From Paraburkholderia bryophila (GTDB lineage Bacteria > Pseudomonadota > Gammaproteobacteria > Burkholderiales > Burkholderiaceae): 64,000 bases of DNA. Below the pieces are notes generated by a model, which saw only the letters and a list, made by a program, of their open reading frames with translations, was not told where the DNA came from and did no database searches. The stretch is from NCBI RefSeq assembly GCF_003269035.1, contig NZ_QLTK01000001.1, positions 620,001 through 684,000 of the forward strand, given 5' to 3'. Made by a program: the position numbers and the translations under genes. Of the stretch, positions 61,549 through 64,000 are shown one piece after another (within the stretch, counting starts at the first letter, position 1; every line of letters begins with the position of its first letter).

Positions 61549-61998
61549 TCATTGGCCGCCTCGCGCGTACGCATATTCATGCAGCGCGTCGATCACCCGG
61601 TCGAACTCGAACGACTTGTCGTAGAAGTGCCGCACGCCGTATTGCTCGCAACGCTCCCGGTACGCCGGCAACGCATGATTCGTGAGCACTGCGGCGAACA
61701 CCGTGTCGATCAGCCCCTCGCGTTGCAAATACGCCAGCACGGGGACGCCCGAGCCCTGCTTGAGTTGCAGATCGACGATCACCGCGTCGAACGCCTCGTC
61801 GGCCAGCAACGCGATCGCCTGATCGGCGGAGTCGGCGTAAGCGCACACGCGCAGCAAACCGGAGGCGTCGATCGCTTCCACCAGGCTGCGGCGGATCAGC
61901 GGCGAATCCTCGATCAGCAGCACACGCAACGGCATATGACTCGCTGGCTCGGTCAGGGTGTCAGGTTCGCTGTTCATCGGCTGGTCTCGATCGTCCAT
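61549..61998 (-). CDS. Single-domain response regulator (CheY-like)
   Basis: A 149-residue protein consisting of a receiver domain only: acidic pair in VLLIEDSPLIRR, phosphoacceptor Asp in AVIVDLQLKQGSG, Thr in VLTNHALP and Lys in FYDKSFEFD. The first 20 residues are an extra hydrophilic leader; a start at the Met of MPLRVLLI is possible. It overlaps the stop of the LuxR-type regulator by one base (TAATG), so the two are coupled. No kinase is in the window. Confidence 0.88.
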   Translation of the reverse strand: MDDRDQPMNSEPDTLTEPASHMPLRVLLIEDSPLIRRSLVEAIDASGLLRVCAYADSADQAIALLADEAFDAVIVDLQLKQGSGVPVLAYLQREGLIDTVFAAVLTNHALPAYRERCEQYGVRHFYDKSFEFDRVIDALHEYAYARGGQ

Positions 61999-62630
61999 TA
62001 TTCGATCAAGCCATTCTTGATCGCGTAATAGGTCAGATCGGCATTGTTCGCCAAACGCATTTTCTCGAGCACGCGCGCCCGATAGGTGCTGACGGTCTTC
62101 ACGGACAAATGCAATTCCTCCGCGATTTCAGTGGGAAGCCGGCCGGCCGCGAGCTTGCAGAAGATCTGGAACTCGCGCTCCGAGAGCGCTTCATGCGGCC
62201 GTCCCGCAGCGGGCTTGTCGAGATTGTCGGCGAGCGTATCGGCAACCGCCTCGGATAAATAACGATGCCCGCGCGCCACCGAGCGGATCGCCCGCACGAT
62301 CTCCTCCGGCTCGCAATCCTTGTTCAGATAACCGTTCGCGCCAGCGCGCAGCAGGTTGATGGCGTACTGGCTCTCCGGATAGCCCGACAGAATCAGCACG
62401 CCCTGCTCGGGGCGCACCTGCTTGATCACGCGCAACGTGTCGATACCGTTTTTATCCGGCATTGCGATGTCGAGCAGCACCACGTCGAACGCCTGCTCGC
62501 GCACGAGGCTGATGGTTTCGTCGCCGGTGGCGGCTTCCGCCGCGACGCACATGTCCGGCTCGTCGGCGACGAACTGCCTGAAACCCCCTCGGACGATCGC
62601 ATGGTCGTCGGCTATCAACACTCGAATCAT
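61998..62630 (-). CDS. NarL/FixJ-type response regulator with LuxR DNA-binding domain
   Basis: A 210-residue regulator: receiver domain with VLIADDHAIVRGG, phosphoacceptor Asp in VVLLDIAMPDKNG, and Lys in NGYLNKDCEPEE; then the LuxR helix-turn-helix LSEREFQIFCKLAAGRLPTE followed by LHLSVKTVSTYRARVLEKM. The start at 62630 fits the family; the frame reaches 62690. It resembles BvgA/UvrY-like regulators. It pairs with the single-domain receiver just downstream, perhaps in a phosphorelay or competition for one kinase. Confidence 0.9.
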   Translation of the reverse strand: MIRVLIADDHAIVRGGFRQFVADEPDMCVAAEAATGDETISLVREQAFDVVLLDIAMPDKNGIDTLRVIKQVRPEQGVLILSGYPESQYAINLLRAGANGYLNKDCEPEEIVRAIRSVARGHRYLSEAVADTLADNLDKPAAGRPHEALSEREFQIFCKLAAGRLPTEIAEELHLSVKTVSTYRARVLEKMRLANNADLTYYAIKNGLIE

Positions 62631-62854
62631 CGGCTTGGTGTCCCTGCTGTGGAAACGCTCCAGAGCAGACATTGTAATGATCTCCGGCACGCTGGCGCGC
62701 CGGTCATGCAGAGCGTTACGGGATCCGGCCAGTCGTGCACCTCGTGCCGTTCATGCTACGTGCCACGGGCGCGGGAGCTTGCTTCATTCCAGACCCACCC
62801 GCGCCCGGCACGCATCGGCACGCATCGGCACGCGCCGACACAGCGTCGCCGCGC

Positions 62855-63433
62855 TTATTCCCGTCCTTCGAGAAGATCCGCCATGTCGTCGGCATGCTCT
62901 TCTTCGACCGCGAGGATGTCTTCGAACATACGGCGCGTCGTCACGTCCTTCTCGCCGAGATAGCGAACGATCTCGCGATACGTGTCGATGGCAATCCGCT
63001 CGGCGACCAGGTTCTCCTTGATCATGTCCGTCAGATTGTCGCCTTCCTTGTATTCGGAATGCGAGCGCGTCTTTAGGCCCTCCGGCGCAAAATCCGGCTC
63101 GCCGCCCAGTTGCACGATGCGCTCGGCGATGCGGTCGGCGTGCTCCTGCTCTTCGGCCGCATGTTCGGCGAACTCCGCCGCCACGGCTTCGGAGTTGATG
63201 CCCTTGGCCATGAAATGATGCCGTTTATAACGCAAAGTACAGACGATTTCCGTGGCTAGCGCGTCGTTGAGCAGTTTCAGCACGGTGTCGCGGTCCGCGC
63301 CGTAAGTCTGCGTGACCGGACCGTCGGACATATGCTTGCGCGCGTCCTCGCGAATCTTCTTCAGGTCCATCACGAACGGCTGGCTAGACGGAGTTTGTGT
63401 GGCGGCGCTCTGCGCACCTGGCGATTTCGACAT
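62855..63433 (-). CDS. Ferritin-like/bacterioferritin-related protein
   Basis: A 192-residue four-helix ferritin-like protein. The di-iron ligands appear as LATEIVCTLRYKRHHF in helix 1, EFAEHAAEEQEHADRIAERI in helix 2, NLVAERIAIDTYREIVRYLG in helix 3 and MFEDILAVEEEHADDMADLL in helix 4. AAGGAG precedes the ATG at 63433. The family is annotated as bacterioferritin/Dps-like and is often stress-induced in Burkholderia. Iron storage or peroxide protection is likely. Confidence 0.85.
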   Translation of the reverse strand: MSKSPGAQSAATQTPSSQPFVMDLKKIREDARKHMSDGPVTQTYGADRDTVLKLLNDALATEIVCTLRYKRHHFMAKGINSEAVAAEFAEHAAEEQEHADRIAERIVQLGGEPDFAPEGLKTRSHSEYKEGDNLTDMIKENLVAERIAIDTYREIVRYLGEKDVTTRRMFEDILAVEEEHADDMADLLEGRE

Positions 63434-63521
63434 TGAATTTCTCCTTAATCCGTATTGGGGGAACAACGCATCCCGCACGAATCGCGCCTGATGCGCCGGT
63501 CAAAGAGGAATCGCTGCGCCT

Positions 63522-63683
63522 CTACGTTCGGAACACGCCAAGCAGCAACGTGACCACGAAGACGACGAGGAAAATGTAGAACAGGATTTTCGCGATTTCC
63601 GCCGCGCCTGCTGCGATGCCGGTAAAACCGAACACGGCCGCAATGATCGCGATCACGAAAAAGACAATGGCGTAGTGAAGCAT
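63522..63683 (-). CDS. DUF1328 small membrane protein (first copy)
   Basis: A 53-residue protein with two membrane helices: [20 protein letters not shown] and [19 protein letters not shown], joined by AAGAAEIAK. This is the DUF1328 family (YtjA-like) of small envelope proteins. AAAGGAGAA lies before the ATG at 63683. Function unknown; such genes often belong to stress responses. Confidence 0.85.
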   Translation of the reverse strand: MLHYAIVFFVIAIIAAVFGFTGIAAGAAEIAKILFYIFLVVFVVTLLLGVFRT

Positions 63684-63728
63684 GGCAATTCTCCTTTCAA
63701 TGGGGTTCGGCTCGATGTGCGAGCCGCG

Positions 63729-63905
63729 CTAATCGACGATCTTTTTCGTCACCACGAAGCCGAGCACGAGGAACACCACGCACAGAATCACGAACACGAC
63801 AAACAGGAACTTCGCGATCGCGGCCGCCCCTGCCGCAACGCCGGTAAAGCCAAGCAGGCCGGCGATTATCGCGATCACGGCGAAGAACAACGCCCATTTC
63901 AGCAT
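63729..63905 (-). CDS. DUF1328 small membrane protein (second copy)
   Basis: A 58-residue paralogue of the neighbouring gene, with the same [20 protein letters not shown] core and a second helix [17 protein letters not shown] ending in a Lys-Lys tail. GGGAGAA lies before the ATG at 63905; the longer frame to 63941 is unsupported. The two copies are 45 nt apart on the same strand and arose by tandem duplication. Confidence 0.85.
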   Translation of the reverse strand: MLKWALFFAVIAIIAGLLGFTGVAAGAAAIAKFLFVVFVILCVVFLVLGFVVTKKIVD

Positions 63906-64000
63906 GGTGGCTTTCTCCCAAAAGAATGAATGAACGATCAAGGCTCATGCTATCGATCGGTGCGCGAAGGCGCATTCCGACGCAGGCCGGTTTTCGTGTG

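Overview
The window is high-GC DNA from a Burkholderiales bacterium, most likely Paraburkholderia or a close relative. The evidence is a complete Hrp group II type III secretion system (T3SS) of the Ralstonia/Xanthomonas kind with Ralstonia-type regulators HrpG and HrpB, and a typical Burkholderiaceae accessory set (DUF2164, DUF3455, DUF1328, Tlde1, HypT-like LysR).

Layout. 1-7 kb: metabolic genes (tandem-domain Asp/Glu racemase cut by the window edge, dicarboxylate/amino-acid symporter, HypT-like LysR regulator, DUF2164, serine hydrolase, secreted alpha/beta hydrolase). 7-23 kb: accessory flank of the T3SS. It holds a duplicated-repeat HrpK-like protein, an operon of TylF-type methyltransferase, JmjC/cupin oxygenase and small exported protein, a DUF3455 lipoprotein and LLM oxidoreductase, a 1370-residue candidate effector with two OTU-like domains, and a Rieske oxygenase / MenD-like ThDP enzyme / pyruvyltransferase operon. 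22.5-44 kb: the T3SS core, made of hrpG, hrcC, hrpB, the leftward operon hrpB1-sctI-hrcJ-sctK-sctL-hrcN-sctO-hrcT, and rightward genes hrcU-hrcV-hpaP-hrcQ-hrcR-hrcS-hpaA, hrcD-hrpD6-hrpY and hpaB. 44-53 kb: T3SS flank with a pilin-like protein, GNAT acetyltransferase, winged-helix/STAND regulator and AWR-like candidate effector, then a Tlde1/immunity pair and tRNA-Leu(UAA). 54-64 kb: LacI regulator, ABC importer and phosphodiesterase operon, MFS exporter, two response regulators, a ferritin-like protein and two DUF1328 membrane proteins.

How it works together. Eight perfect TTCG-N16-TTCG elements (hrpII box, equivalent to the Xanthomonas PIP box) lie 71-138 nt upstream of start codons, most followed by a YANNNT -10 at 30-32 nt. 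They mark the probable HrpB regulon: the two core operons (hrpB1 and hrcU), the hrcD-hrpD6-hrpY unit, the HrpK-like gene, the TylF/JmjC operon, the pilin-like gene, the GNAT gene and the AWR-like gene. By this criterion a methyltransferase/oxygenase operon and an acetyltransferase belong to the secretion regulon, which sequence similarity alone would not show. The most novel-looking items are the double OTU-like effector, the pilin-like paralogue of HrpY, and the two small-molecule-type operons next to the T3SS. No HrpF/PopF/NolX-type translocator and no lytic transglycosylase were recognised here.
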